From: Geojedonia litorea
GTDB taxonomy: Bacteria; Bacteroidota; Bacteroidia; Flavobacteriales; Flavobacteriaceae
Direction: 5' to 3'
NCBI RefSeq assembly: GCF_042654525.1
Contig: NZ_JBHSGP010000014.1
Coordinates: forward strand, 806,001-870,000
DNA length: 64,000 bases
Both the position numbers and the translations under genes were made by a program. A model generated the notes under the pieces. That model did no database searches. It was not told the origin of the DNA and worked only from the letters and a program-made list of their open reading frames with translations. This document shows positions 1-8,146 of this stretch, piece after piece (position 1 is the stretch's first letter; the number at the start of each line of letters is the position of its first letter).

Positions 1-669
1 AATCACAGGAACCAACAGAAACAAGATAAAAACAATCCCATTACCAATTGCAAAACCGCGATGTTGTCTTACAAAAGTAATACTTTCAGAATACTTAAAA
101 TGACGCTCTAAAGTATAATCAAAATTTCCAAAACCAGCATAATAGGCCTGGACTAAAAAAAGTAATACACTTGAAAAAATACCAATAACAGGTATGAAGC
201 TTATAATAAGTATGGGTATGGTCAGTAATAATTCAATTGAGAGGTTTCGAACATTAATACGAATGCCTCTCCAAAGTTGCGCTTTAAAGGATGTGTTTCT
301 ATGTTGAGACTTTTCATGACCTATGAGATGCGCTTCAATCTTTTCTGACACAGGGCTCATAAATGGCGCAGACAGCGCCATGATGATATGTTTGTAAATT
401 ATGAGTCCAATAGCAATTATAAAAAGGCCTGAAATAAATTCGAGAATTTTAAACATCCAAGAATCAGGTTCAAGGTGCCATGATGGGAATAAACTCGTGA
501 CGAAGTCAACAATATTATCTGAAAGCCCATAAGCCGAAACCCCAATAACAATAGCGGTAAAAACACTAATTAATATGGGAATTGCAAAATACTTCCAAAG
601 CTTTAATTTAGAAATTAAACTAAAAGCACCAAAATACGGCTTGATTCCAGATATTATATTGTTAAGCAT
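1..669 (-). CDS. EI24/CysZ-like membrane protein (partial, C-terminus beyond window)
   Basis: Reverse-strand reading frame open from an ATG at 669 to the window edge, 223 codons with no stop. It contains several hydrophobic stretches (IPILISVFTAIVIGVSAYGL, FISGLFIIAIGLIIY, LLLTIPILIISFIPVIGIF) and the pattern APFMSPVSEKIE followed by a QAYYAGFGNFDYTLERH stretch, which is typical of the EI24 (DUF540/CysZ-like) family. Its start overlaps the hemE stop by 8 nt (ATGCTTAA), so translation is probably coupled to hemE. In flavobacteria an EI24 gene commonly follows hemE. Its substrate here is unknown and the haem link is only positional. Confidence 0.8.
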   Translation of the reverse strand, partial: MLNNIISGIKPYFGAFSLISKLKLWKYFAIPILISVFTAIVIGVSAYGLSDNIVDFVTSLFPSWHLEPDSWMFKILEFISGLFIIAIGLIIYKHIIMALSAPFMSPVSEKIEAHLIGHEKSQHRNTSFKAQLWRGIRINVRNLSIELLLTIPILIISFIPVIGIFSSVLLFLVQAYYAGFGNFDYTLERHFKYSESITFVRQHRGFAIGNGIVFILFLLVPVI

Positions 670-1687
670 GATAGTTTTTCACAGCATCAACAAAGGCTTT
701 GGCGTTTTCTAATGGAATATTAGGGAGAATACCATGTCCTAAATTAACGATGTATTTATCTTTTCCAAACTCACTGATCATTTGATGCACCATCTTTTTA
801 ATTTCGGAAGGTGGAGACAATAATCGTGATGGGTCAAAATTCCCTTGTAAAGTGATGTTTCCACCAGTTAAATATCTTGCATTTCGGGCCGAACAAGTCC
901 AGTCAATACCCAATGCCGACGCCCCAGATCTTGACATTTCATTTAAGGCAAACCAGCACCCTTTACCAAATGCAATTACTGGTGTTTCATTTTTCAAGGC
1001 GTCAATGATTTGCTGAATATACTGCCATGAAAATTCTTGATAATCTACAGGAGATAACATTCCTCCCCAAGAATCAAATACCTGAACAGCATTAACACCA
1101 GCTTTCACTTTTTCTTTTAAATAAGCAATTGTGGTATCTGTAATTTTTTGTAATAATTGATGTGCAGCTACAGGATTAGTAAAACAGAATTCTTTGGCTT
1201 TATCAAAGGTCTTGCTACCTTGACCTTGTACACAATAACATAAAATGGTCCAAGGAGAACCCGCAAAGCCTATCAACGGAACTTCATTGTTGAGTTTTTC
1301 TTTAGTAGCTGTTATAGCCTGATATACATAATCGAGGGCTTCAGTTACATCTGGGACAATTACAGAATCAACATCTTTTTGCGAACGAATAGGGTTTGGT
1401 AAATATGGACCAAAATTAGGTTTCATTTGCACCTCAATATTCATGGCTTGTGGGATTACCAATATATCACTGAATAATATTGCGGCATCCATGCCAAACC
1501 GTCTAATAGGCTGTACTGTTATTTCACTTGCCAATTCAGGTGTTTGACAGCGTGTGAAAAAATCGTATTTAGCCTTTATTTCTTGAAATTCTGGTAAATA
1601 ACGTCCTGCTTGACGCATCATCCAAACCGGAGGGCGATTAACAGTTTCACCTTTTAATGCTCTTAAGAATAAATCGTTTTTTATCAT
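662..1687 (-). CDS. hemE: Uroporphyrinogen decarboxylase HemE
   Basis: Cytoplasmic enzyme that decarboxylates the four acetate side chains of uroporphyrinogen III to give coproporphyrinogen III. At 341 aa it has normal family length. The N-terminal signature RPPVWMMRQAGRYLPEF (about residues 18-34) carries the substrate-binding Arg residues. GFAGSPWT and the VQVFDSWGG loop are also present. It starts with ATG one base after the hemCD stop and ends overlapping the EI24 gene, so it is the third gene of a leftward hemA-hemCD-hemE operon. Confidence 0.97.
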   Translation of the reverse strand: MIKNDLFLRALKGETVNRPPVWMMRQAGRYLPEFQEIKAKYDFFTRCQTPELASEITVQPIRRFGMDAAILFSDILVIPQAMNIEVQMKPNFGPYLPNPIRSQKDVDSVIVPDVTEALDYVYQAITATKEKLNNEVPLIGFAGSPWTILCYCVQGQGSKTFDKAKEFCFTNPVAAHQLLQKITDTTIAYLKEKVKAGVNAVQVFDSWGGMLSPVDYQEFSWQYIQQIIDALKNETPVIAFGKGCWFALNEMSRSGASALGIDWTCSARNARYLTGGNITLQGNFDPSRLLSPPSEIKKMVHQMISEFGKDKYIVNLGHGILPNIPLENAKAFVDAVKNYHA

Positions 1688-1688
1688 T

Positions 1689-3263
1689 TTAAACGTAGTG
1701 TTCGTTTACTAATTCAATTACACTTTCTACTGTTGGCACTTTAGCCACACGTACATCTTCAAAATATTTTTGAGCCTCTTTAGCAGTTGTCTCTCCAATA
1801 CAAAAAGCTATTTTATTAGTTTTATTAGCTTTAATATAACTCTCAACGGTGGAAGGGCTATAAAACATGACACCTTCAACTGAACCCTCAAGTTTAATTG
1901 GGGCGTATTTGGTTTGATAGGCAATAATTTCGTTCACTTCAATATTGTTGTCACTTAATATTGTAGGTAAATCATCTAGTCGCAAATCACTACAAAAATA
2001 GGTGACTTTTGTACCATCCATAAACTCAACTAAATAGTCTGCTAATTTTTTAGCGTTATTTTCAGTGTGTTTAACGACTCCTATTTTTTGTTCAATACGT
2101 TTTTTGGTACGCCTACCTACACAATAGATATTTTTAAAACGTAAATCTTCTTGAGAAAAATTATTCAGCAACGCTTCAACCGCATTTTGACTAGTAATAA
2201 TAACATTGTCAGGTTTTGGTTTTAAAACGCTTGGTGTCATTCTGTTCAAACTAATTTGAATAAAATCACTACTCTCAACCACCACATCGTTATGGAACAA
2301 TTGTTTTTGAGAATTGGTTAACGTTTTAGTCGAAAAGACGTTAATTGTATTTTTTGGTTTTTTGAGATCATCCATCAAACGGTTACCGCCCCGTTCGATA
2401 ATATAATTAGCACAGAATTCTGCCAATTTCGGGTGTGATCCTAGTTTTTCGGTTCGGGTAACTTCTATTTTTTTGCTGCCATCTAGACTTAAAAGCACAC
2501 CCTGAAAATGGATTTCTTCATTTTTAATATAAGCCAATGCCCCTATAGGCGCAGAGCAACCACCTTCCAAACGATTTAAAAACTGGCGCTCAATTGTAGT
2601 GCATATTTCGGTTTCTTCATGATTAATTTCGGCACAGATTGATCTTGTTTCGTCATCTTCTTCTAGAGCAGAAATCATTATGGCGCCTTGGGCAGGAGCA
2701 GGAATCATCCAGTCCAGGTTAAAAGAAGTTTCTGGTTTTAGTCCAATTCGTCCTAACCCGGCTGCAGCAAATATTGCTCCGTTCCAGTTATGTTCTGAAA
2801 GTTTTTCTAATCGAGTATTGACATTTCCTCTTAAATCTACAACTGTGTGCGTAGGATAACGGTTGAGCCACTGGGCTCTACGGCGTAAACTTCCTGTCGC
2901 AATAATGGCATCTTTTTGTGATAAAAATTCTTCATTGTTTTTAAACACCAAACAGTCTTTTACATTACCTCGTTTTAAAACGGCTGCCTGAACTATACCT
3001 TTTGGTAATACTGTTGGAACATCTTTTAGTGAATGCACAGCAATATCTATGTCGCCGTTAAGCATTGCAATATCTAAAGTTCTCGTGAAAACTCCTGTAA
3101 TGCCAAGTTCATAAATGGGTTTGTCCAACACCAAATCACCAGTAGCCTTAACTGGAACTAATGTGGTTTTGTGGCCTAAATGTTCTAGTTGTTTCTGTAC
3201 GGTTTTGGCTTGCCATAATGCTAGTTCACTATCGCGAGTTCCAATACGGATTGTTTTAGGCAT
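1689..3263 (-). CDS. hemC: Fused porphobilinogen deaminase / uroporphyrinogen-III synthase (HemC-HemD)
   Basis: 524 aa, about 200 longer than a stand-alone HemC. Residues 1-300 are porphobilinogen deaminase: IRIGTRDSELALWQA at the N-terminus, VHSLKDVPT, GSLRRRAQW, DLRGNVNTRL, and the dipyrromethane-cofactor cysteine Cys236 in RLEGGCSAPIGA. The remaining ~220 residues have the low-conservation two-lobe character of HemD (VIITSQNAVEAL near the middle, VMFYSPSTVESY towards the end), which closes the tetrapyrrole ring. No separate hemD is seen nearby. Its start overlaps the hemA stop by 8 nt, so hemA and hemCD are translationally coupled. Confidence 0.95.
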   Translation of the reverse strand: MPKTIRIGTRDSELALWQAKTVQKQLEHLGHKTTLVPVKATGDLVLDKPIYELGITGVFTRTLDIAMLNGDIDIAVHSLKDVPTVLPKGIVQAAVLKRGNVKDCLVFKNNEEFLSQKDAIIATGSLRRRAQWLNRYPTHTVVDLRGNVNTRLEKLSEHNWNGAIFAAAGLGRIGLKPETSFNLDWMIPAPAQGAIMISALEEDDETRSICAEINHEETEICTTIERQFLNRLEGGCSAPIGALAYIKNEEIHFQGVLLSLDGSKKIEVTRTEKLGSHPKLAEFCANYIIERGGNRLMDDLKKPKNTINVFSTKTLTNSQKQLFHNDVVVESSDFIQISLNRMTPSVLKPKPDNVIITSQNAVEALLNNFSQEDLRFKNIYCVGRRTKKRIEQKIGVVKHTENNAKKLADYLVEFMDGTKVTYFCSDLRLDDLPTILSDNNIEVNEIIAYQTKYAPIKLEGSVEGVMFYSPSTVESYIKANKTNKIAFCIGETTAKEAQKYFEDVRVAKVPTVESVIELVNEHYV

Positions 3264-4515
3264 TTTTTGAGAGTTCTAATTGAAATACTTTTTTTATGAG
3301 TTCGAGGCTTTCATCTGTAGAGATGTCATCATTTTTGAGGTGATGTGCAAAATGATTTGTGATTTTCTGAATGATATTTTGACTAATTAATTCTGCCTGT
3401 GCTTCGTTAAAGTCAGATAATTTTTTACGTTGTGTATCAAGTTCGGCAGTAGCAAAATCGGTTAGCTTATGTTTCAGCGCCTTAATGGTTGGAGCGAATT
3501 TTCGGGTTTCGAGCCAGGCATTGAATTCTCCTTTAACATCTTCTATAATTGATTCAGCCAAAGGGATGTGCGCTTTTCTGTTTTCTAATGTCTCATCCGT
3601 AATTTGTGACAGATCATCCAAATGAATTAAGGTGACATTGTTTAATTCTCTAACATTGTCATTCACGTTTTTCGGAATAGATAAATCTAAAATCAGTAAT
3701 GGTTTGTGTGTTTGGATGCAATATTTATCTAAAGTAGGATTTTGAGCTCCCGTCGCCACAATTAAAATATCTGAAGTGTTAATTTCTTCTTGCAAATTGG
3801 CATAATCCTTTACAATAAGGTTGAATTTACCAGCTATTGCTTCGGCTTTGGTTTTGGTGCGATTTATTAATGTTATGTGCTCATTTTTAGTATGCTTAAC
3901 TAAATTTTCGCATGTATTTCGCCCTATTTTACCTGTGCCAAATAGTAGAATATTCTTTTCAGAAACGTGTTCAATGTTTTTCAAAATATACTGAACAGAG
4001 GCAAAGGAAACTGATGTCGCGCCTGATGAAATCTCTGTTTCAGTTTTTATACGCTTACTAGCTTGAATCACGGCGTTGATTAAGCGCTCTAAAAAAGGAT
4101 TGAGTAATTGATGTTTTTTAGAAAGCCGCGCACTAGTTTTAAGCTGACTAATAATCTCAAAATCACCTAGAATTTGACTATCCAGCCCAGATCCAACCTT
4201 AAACATGTGCGATATAGCATCTCTATTTTTATAAATGTAAGCTACATTTTGAAACTCCTCAACAGTTCCCTTTGTATTATCACATAACAATTGTATGAGT
4301 TGATAGGGGTGTTCGGCAAACCCATAAAGTTCGGTACGGTTACAGGTTGAGGTGGCAATTACGCTCTCAATACCATTAGCTTTGGCTTGAGACAATAAAG
4401 ATTTTTTTGCATCTTCATCTAAACTAAAATGCCCACGAATATCCGCGTCGGCTTTTTTATAACTTAAACCAATGGCGTAAAATGTTGTGCCTTTTGAAAT
4501 TTTATATTGCTCCAT
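3256..4515 (-). CDS. hemA: Glutamyl-tRNA reductase HemA
   Basis: First committed step of C5-pathway haem synthesis: NADPH-dependent reduction of glutamyl-tRNA to glutamate-1-semialdehyde. 419 aa. The catalytic cysteine is Cys58 in STCNRTELYG. GSGLDSQILGDFEI follows, then a Rossmann NADPH site (LLFGTGKIGRNTCENL) and a helical C-terminal dimerisation domain. It is the promoter-proximal gene of the leftward haem operon; a TAnnTTTG core lies 24-31 nt upstream. It is divergent from an AraC-type regulator across a ~200 bp gap. Confidence 0.97.
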   Translation of the reverse strand: MEQYKISKGTTFYAIGLSYKKADADIRGHFSLDEDAKKSLLSQAKANGIESVIATSTCNRTELYGFAEHPYQLIQLLCDNTKGTVEEFQNVAYIYKNRDAISHMFKVGSGLDSQILGDFEIISQLKTSARLSKKHQLLNPFLERLINAVIQASKRIKTETEISSGATSVSFASVQYILKNIEHVSEKNILLFGTGKIGRNTCENLVKHTKNEHITLINRTKTKAEAIAGKFNLIVKDYANLQEEINTSDILIVATGAQNPTLDKYCIQTHKPLLILDLSIPKNVNDNVRELNNVTLIHLDDLSQITDETLENRKAHIPLAESIIEDVKGEFNAWLETRKFAPTIKALKHKLTDFATAELDTQRKKLSDFNEAQAELISQNIIQKITNHFAHHLKNDDISTDESLELIKKVFQLELSKNA

Positions 4516-4538
4516 GACCTGATTTGGAATATCGAGAA

Positions 4539-4546
4539 CAAAAATA
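4539..4546 (-). promoter_or_regulatory. Putative -7 promoter element of the hemA operon
   Basis: The reverse strand reads TATTTTTG, an exact match to the Bacteroidota TAnnTTTG -7 consensus, 24 nt upstream of the hemA ATG. I see no convincing -33 element, so this is a motif match only. Confidence 0.4.
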
Positions 4547-4640
4547 TAGATGTGTTATCAAAAAAAACAACGCTAAAAGAACTTAAAGTATCGTTAGTGG
4601 GTTTTTATAGATTTTTTTTAAAATAATATGACAAAAGTCA

Positions 4641-4648
4641 TACTTTTG
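4641..4648 (+). promoter_or_regulatory. Putative -7 promoter element of the AraC regulator
   Basis: TACTTTTG matches TAnnTTTG, 69 nt upstream of the TTG start. It is preceded by the partial dyad ATGACAAAAGTCAT (4628-4641), which would be a reasonable autoregulatory site. Motif match only. Confidence 0.4.
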
Positions 4649-4717
4649 CAGTAACAACAGGGCTTTTGGAGCTATTAGTTTAGAATCAATCTAAATAACA
4701 TATTAAAAATTTAAAAT

Positions 4718-5605
4718 TTGGAAGAGTTTAAAAATATCGCTAAAGGGTCGTTTGAAGAAACTAAAGTTGAAGATGGGTTTTTAATACTAACTTTTCAAAA
4801 TGAAAAGGATGTTGTTCAAGTTCTTGAGCGTGATATAGATAGCAGTTTTATTCAGTTTCATTTTTGTTTGAAAGGCTCAAGTCAATTTATTTTTAATAAT
4901 GGGAATTATAGATTGACCATTGAAGACGAAAATTCGTTGTTGCTTTACAATCCACAGCGCGATTTGCCCATTCATTTAGAAGTTAATCCTAATTCGTGGT
5001 TGGTCACTGTTCTAATTTCCATTAAGAAATTTCACGGCTTATTTTCACAAGAAGCCGATTATATCACTTTTTTAAGTGATGACAATAAAGACAAAAAGTA
5101 TTACAAGGACGGACATATTTCACCTTCAATGGCAATTGTTTTAAACCAACTAATCAATTACAATTTAAACCAATCTATTCGCAATCTATATTTTAAAGGT
5201 AAAGCGCTTGAGTTGTTAAGCCTTTATTTTAACAGAAGTGAGGATGCCAATATTGAACAGTGCCCATTTCTGGTTGATGAGACTAATGTTATAAAGATTA
5301 GAAAAGCAAAGGATATTATCATTAACCGCATGGCCGAGCCACCATCATTGCAAGAGTTGGCCGATGAAATAGGTTTGAGTTTGAAAAAACTTAAAGAAGG
5401 ATTTAAACAAATTTATGGAGATTCGGTGTTTAGCTTTTTATTCGATTATAAAATGGAATTTGCCCGTAAACTTTTAGAGGCTGGCAATGATAATGTTAAT
5501 GAAGTAGGACTTAAAGTAGGTTACAGTACTTCCAGCCATTTTATTGCAGCATTTAAAAAGAAATATGGTACAACGCCTAAAAAATATATTCAATCGTTAA
5601 ATTAA
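4718..5605 (+). CDS. AraC-family transcriptional regulator (haem-locus associated)
   Basis: 295 aa. The N-terminal ~180 residues form a sensor region (FIQFHFCLKGSSQFIF, SLLLYNPQRDLPIHLEV) and the C-terminal ~100 residues carry two AraC helix-turn-helix motifs (LQELADEIGLSLKKLKEGFK and the terminal VGLKVGYSTSSHFIAAFKKK). The start must be TTG: the frame has a TAA 6 nt upstream and no ATG, and the TTG gives the expected N-terminus MEEFKNIAKGSFEE. It is divergent from hemA and followed ~100 bp later by hemH, so a role in iron or haem control is plausible but only inferred from position. Confidence 0.88.
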   Translation: MEEFKNIAKGSFEETKVEDGFLILTFQNEKDVVQVLERDIDSSFIQFHFCLKGSSQFIFNNGNYRLTIEDENSLLLYNPQRDLPIHLEVNPNSWLVTVLISIKKFHGLFSQEADYITFLSDDNKDKKYYKDGHISPSMAIVLNQLINYNLNQSIRNLYFKGKALELLSLYFNRSEDANIEQCPFLVDETNVIKIRKAKDIIINRMAEPPSLQELADEIGLSLKKLKEGFKQIYGDSVFSFLFDYKMEFARKLLEAGNDNVNEVGLKVGYSTSSHFIAAFKKKYGTTPKKYIQSLN

Positions 5606-5712
5606 AGTTGTTGAAAACCATTAAGATTTTAAGACAAAAGAAGTATATAAAACAAATTAAGGCAAACCGAAGTGACACATTGGAGACCTTGTCTAAAAAC
5701 AAATAAAAAAGA

Positions 5713-6747
5713 ATGAAAAAAGGAGTTTTACTCGTTAATCTTGGTTCTCCAGATAGTCCAGAACCTAAAGACGTAAAAAAGTATTTAGGTGAATTTTTAA
5801 TGGACGAACGGGTTATTGATGTGCCATTATGGGCAAGAACCCTAATAGTAAAAGGAATTATCTTAAATACACGGCCAAAGGCTTCAGCTGCGGCATACAA
5901 AAAAATATGGTGGGATGAAGGGTCTCCATTGATTGTTATTTCTGAACGCTTGCAACATAAAATTCAAAAACAAACAACTTTGCCAGTCGCTTTGGCTATG
6001 CGTTATGGAAGCATGACGATTAAAAAAGGGCTTCAGCAATTAGTTAATCAAGGCGTTGAAAAGGTATTTTTGATTCCCTTATATCCTCAATTTGCGATGG
6101 CCACCACTGAAACCATCCTTGTTTTAGCAGAAAATATTAGGAATGAACATTTTCCTAATTTAAAAATTGAAGATTTACCAGCCTTTTACAATAACCAAAA
6201 TTATATTGACGTCCTTTCTAATAGTATAGAAAACCATCTAAAAGGGAAGACTTATGAACATGTATTGTTTTCCTATCATGGAGTGCCTGAGCGTCATATA
6301 CGTAAAAGGGACATCACCAAATCCCATTGCCAAATAAATGGGATATGTTGTAAAACCCCTTCTAAAGCGCATGAATTTTGCTACAGACATCAATGCCTAG
6401 AAGTAACGCGATTGGTTGCAGAGAAACTAAATCTAAAAGAAGGTAGTTACTCCACGTCTTTTCAATCACGACTTGGTTTTGACCCATGGTTACAACCCTA
6501 TACAGATAGAACCATTGAACGTTTAGGGAAAGAAGGCCTAAAATCCATGGCCATCGTGACGCCGGCTTTCGTAAGTGATTGTTTGGAAACACTTGAAGAA
6601 ATAGCAATGGAAGGCGAAGAAATATTCCATGAAATGGGTGGTAGTGAATTCACTACGGTGCCTTGCTTAAATGATGATGATGAATGGGTTAACTTGCTGG
6701 CAAAGTGGATCAATACTTGGGCCCATTCTAAACCGGAAACAGTATAA
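5713..6747 (+). CDS. hemH: Ferrochelatase HemH
   Basis: Inserts Fe(II) into the porphyrin in the last haem step. 344 aa. Conserved features are VLLVNLGSPDSPEP at the N-terminus, the PLYPQFAMATTE motif, the catalytic His in FSYHGVPERHI, and SFQSRLGFDPWLQPYT near residue 255. The cysteine set in CQINGICCKTPSKAHEFCYRHQC resembles that of other Bacteroidota ferrochelatases, but whether it binds a cluster cannot be told from sequence. Its stop overlaps the MATE start (TAATG). Confidence 0.97.
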   Translation: MKKGVLLVNLGSPDSPEPKDVKKYLGEFLMDERVIDVPLWARTLIVKGIILNTRPKASAAAYKKIWWDEGSPLIVISERLQHKIQKQTTLPVALAMRYGSMTIKKGLQQLVNQGVEKVFLIPLYPQFAMATTETILVLAENIRNEHFPNLKIEDLPAFYNNQNYIDVLSNSIENHLKGKTYEHVLFSYHGVPERHIRKRDITKSHCQINGICCKTPSKAHEFCYRHQCLEVTRLVAEKLNLKEGSYSTSFQSRLGFDPWLQPYTDRTIERLGKEGLKSMAIVTPAFVSDCLETLEEIAMEGEEIFHEMGGSEFTTVPCLNDDDEWVNLLAKWINTWAHSKPETV

Positions 6748-8099
6748 TGGCAAAAGTCTCTTCAAAGGATTTAGGGTCTCAGCCTATAGGTAAATTACTG
6801 ATTAAGCAAGCCGTTCCAGCCTCAATAGGAATCTTAGTGATGTCACTTAATATTTTAGTAGACACCATATTTGTTGGCCAATGGATAGGCTCGGTAGCAA
6901 TTGCCGCTATTAATGTAGTACTTCCAGTGTCTTTTTTTATTGCGGCTTTAGGGATGTCTATTGGTATTGGCGGTTCGTCTATTATTTCTAGAGCACTTGG
7001 GGCGACACGATATAAAAAGGCTTTAAGCACCTTTGGAAACCAATTAATGCTAACCCTGCTTTTAACGGTTTCAATGGCGGTTTTAGGACTTGTTTTTGCG
7101 GACAGTATTATAGTTTCATTTGGGGGCAAAGGGGCCATTTTTGAGCCAGCAAAAATTTACTATACCATTGTGCTTTACGGAGTTCCGTTTTTAGCACTGT
7201 GTATGATGGGGAACACGGTAATTAGAGCTGAAGGCAAACCAAAATTTGCAATGTACGCCATGATGATTCCATCAGTAAGCAACTTATTGTTGGATTATAT
7301 TTTTATCAATGTTTTGGATTTTGGAATGCATGGGGCGGCTTGGGCTACAACCATTTCTTATTTTATTTGCTTTAGCTATATCCTTTGGTTTTTCCTTTCT
7401 AAACATTCAGAATTAAAAATCAAGTTACCTCATTTCAAACTAAACCTTTCTATTGTGAAGGAAATAGGCTCTTTAGGCTTTGTTACTTTGGCAAGACAAG
7501 CTGTAGTAAGTATCACCTATTTATTCATGAATAATATTCTATTTGATTTAGGGGGAGAAACTTCGGTTACTGCTTACGCAATAGTAGCAAGAATGCTGAT
7601 GTTTGCCATGTTTCCTGTATTGGGAATTACACAAGGATTTTTACCAATAGCTGGATTCAACTATGGGGCACATAATTATCAACGCGTAAGAGAAAGTATA
7701 AATACAGCAATTAAATATGCGTCGCTTTTAGCCACTTTAGTGTTTGTAGTTTTAATGTTGTTTCCTGAACCAATTACAAAAATGTTTACTACTGATCAAG
7801 AGGTGATTCGTCAAACACCAAGTGCTATGCGTTGGGTATTTGCCGCAACACCAATTATTGCTATTCAACTTATTGGTGCTGCATATTTTCAGGCTGTAGG
7901 TAAAGCAATTCCAGCATTATTACTCACCCTAACGAGACAAGGATTTTTCTTTATACCACTTATCTTGATTTTACCTAAATTTTATGGTGAGTTAGGGGTG
8001 TGGATGGCATTCCCTATTTCTGATGTACTTTCAACTTTGGTTACGGGCTTTTTTTTAAGACGCGAAGTGGCACTAAAATTAAGTTTAAACAAAGGATAA
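6747..8099 (+). CDS. MATE-family multidrug/organic cation exporter
   Basis: 450 aa integral membrane protein with about 12 hydrophobic segments arranged as two homologous six-helix halves. The N-terminal half starts PIGKLLIKQAVPASIGILVMS, and QGFLPIAGFNYGA (about residue 300) is a characteristic MATE/NorM loop of the second half. Cation-coupled drug or metabolite export is expected. It is cotranscribed with hemH through a 1-nt stop-start overlap, which raises the possibility of tetrapyrrole export, but nothing in the sequence shows the substrate. Confidence 0.9.
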   Translation: MAKVSSKDLGSQPIGKLLIKQAVPASIGILVMSLNILVDTIFVGQWIGSVAIAAINVVLPVSFFIAALGMSIGIGGSSIISRALGATRYKKALSTFGNQLMLTLLLTVSMAVLGLVFADSIIVSFGGKGAIFEPAKIYYTIVLYGVPFLALCMMGNTVIRAEGKPKFAMYAMMIPSVSNLLLDYIFINVLDFGMHGAAWATTISYFICFSYILWFFLSKHSELKIKLPHFKLNLSIVKEIGSLGFVTLARQAVVSITYLFMNNILFDLGGETSVTAYAIVARMLMFAMFPVLGITQGFLPIAGFNYGAHNYQRVRESINTAIKYASLLATLVFVVLMLFPEPITKMFTTDQEVIRQTPSAMRWVFAATPIIAIQLIGAAYFQAVGKAIPALLLTLTRQGFFFIPLILILPKFYGELGVWMAFPISDVLSTLVTGFFLRREVALKLSLNKG

Positions 8100-8146
8100 T
8101 AATTAATTATTCTTATTTTTAGACCTCTTAACTAAACCATAACAAC

